From NCBI GenBank assembly GCA_028709105.1, contig JAQVYD010000084.1, positions 1 to 5,578 on the forward strand: 5,578 nt of DNA, written 5' to 3'. Positions 5,188 through 5,578 of this stretch are shown one piece after another (positions within the stretch are counted from its first letter, which is position 1; every line of letters begins with the position of its first letter). The translations under genes and the position numbers were made by a program. The notes under the pieces are model-generated. The model was not told the DNA's origin, made no database searches, and worked only from the letters and a program-made list of their open reading frames with translations. The stretch is from Clostridia bacterium. GTDB lineage: Bacteria; Bacillota; Peptococcia; DRI-13; DTU073.

Positions 5188-5578
5188 ATGTTTGATAAGC
5201 TTTTGGGGCAAAAGAAAAAAGACGGTTCGGCAAATGAAAAAGCAAAAAAGGTTATACCGAAAACAGCACAACAGACTATCCCGTATTTAAGGGCTTATGA
5301 CGATGGGATCATCGAAACGGAAAACGGGCGTTTCTCTAAGACAATCAAGTTTCATGATATCAATTATCAAATTGCCAGACATGATGATAAGGAGGATATT
5401 TTTGTAAAATACTGCGACCTTTTAAATTTTTTCAATTCGACCATAGATGTACAAATTACTGTGCTCAATAAGTCTGTTAACCAAGAAGTTCTTGAAGATA
5501 AAATTTTGATCAAAAAAAGAGGCGACAGCTTTGATGAATATCGGCAGGAATACAATGAAATGCTGAAGCGGCAAATTG
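5188..5578 (+). CDS. virB4: VirB4-like conjugation ATPase, N-terminal part
   Basis: An open frame from ATG 5188 (MFDKLLGQKKKDGS) runs off the right edge with 130 whole codons and no stop. After a Lys-rich lead, the segment QQTIPYLRAYDDGIIETENG (28-47) and the following FSKTIKFHDINYQ, then EDIFVKYCDLLNFFNSTIDV, match the N-terminal domain of VirB4/TrbE proteins of Firmicute elements. So does the run KKRGDSFDEYRQEYNEML. VirB4 is the hexameric ATPase that drives assembly and substrate passage in a T4SS. The Walker motifs lie beyond the window; the full protein is usually about 800 residues in this group. AAGAGG (5175-5180) precedes the ATG by 7 bases. TTG 5182 in the same frame, behind AGAGGTG (5168-5174), would add two residues and is a fair alternative. 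Confidence 0.9.
   Translation, partial: MFDKLLGQKKKDGSANEKAKKVIPKTAQQTIPYLRAYDDGIIETENGRFSKTIKFHDINYQIARHDDKEDIFVKYCDLLNFFNSTIDVQITVLNKSVNQEVLEDKILIKKRGDSFDEYRQEYNEMLKRQI

Noticed and set aside
5030..5555. - strand frames across prgI and virB4
   Set aside because: They are complements of genes with clear family matches on the + strand.

Overview
The window looks like the chromosome of an AT-rich, endospore-forming Firmicute (class Clostridia in the broad sense, possibly a Peptococcaceae-like lineage) with a Gram-positive conjugation locus placed directly beside a sporulation locus. The spore assignment rests on a GerW/YtfJ-family gene, preceded by the tail of what reads as a DUF2953 (YtfI-like) protein; these two families are neighbours in many spore formers. 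The conjugation assignment rests on the order VirD4-like coupling ATPase, VirB2/Maff2-like pilin (twice), VirB6/TrbL-like channel protein, PrgI (VirB3-like) and VirB4. This is the usual core of MPF-FATA-type type IV secretion systems (T4SS) on integrative conjugative elements of Firmicutes. All genes are on the + strand.

Layout. 1-122: C-terminus of the DUF2953-like gene. 155-526: gerW. 527-761: a gene-free junction holding a good sigma-A-type promoter (extended -10, TATAAT at 647-652) and the leader of the next gene. 762-2648: VirD4-like coupling protein with a GTG start, overlapping by 4 bases (ATGA) the first small pilin-like gene, 2645-3031. 3032-3280: a strong intrinsic terminator (3126-3156), then a promoter block. 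3290-3667: a second, paralogous pilin-like gene. 3668-3869: a second copy of the same promoter block, a small hairpin and a possible 28-codon leader ORF. 3870-4694: VirB6/TrbL-like multispanning protein (GTG start). 4723-5169: PrgI family (TTG start). 5188-end: N-terminus of a VirB4-like ATPase, cut off by the window edge.

How it fits together. VirD4 would bring the relaxase-bound DNA to the channel. VirB6, PrgI/VirB3 and VirB4 would form the membrane channel and its assembly motor. The small processed two-helix proteins would be the VirB2-like subunits. No relaxase, integrase, cell-wall hydrolase or element end is visible; if present they lie outside the window.

The most notable point is a tandem duplication of a [ribosome site - pilin gene - promoter block] unit. 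The two signal-peptide regions and the two promoter blocks stayed very similar, while the mature N-terminal regions diverged (acidic/Thr-Val in one, glycine-rich in the other). Only the first copy is followed by a terminator. As a result VirD4-pilin 1 and pilin 2-VirB6-PrgI-VirB4 appear to be separate transcription units. The gene families themselves are known; I see no entirely new system here.
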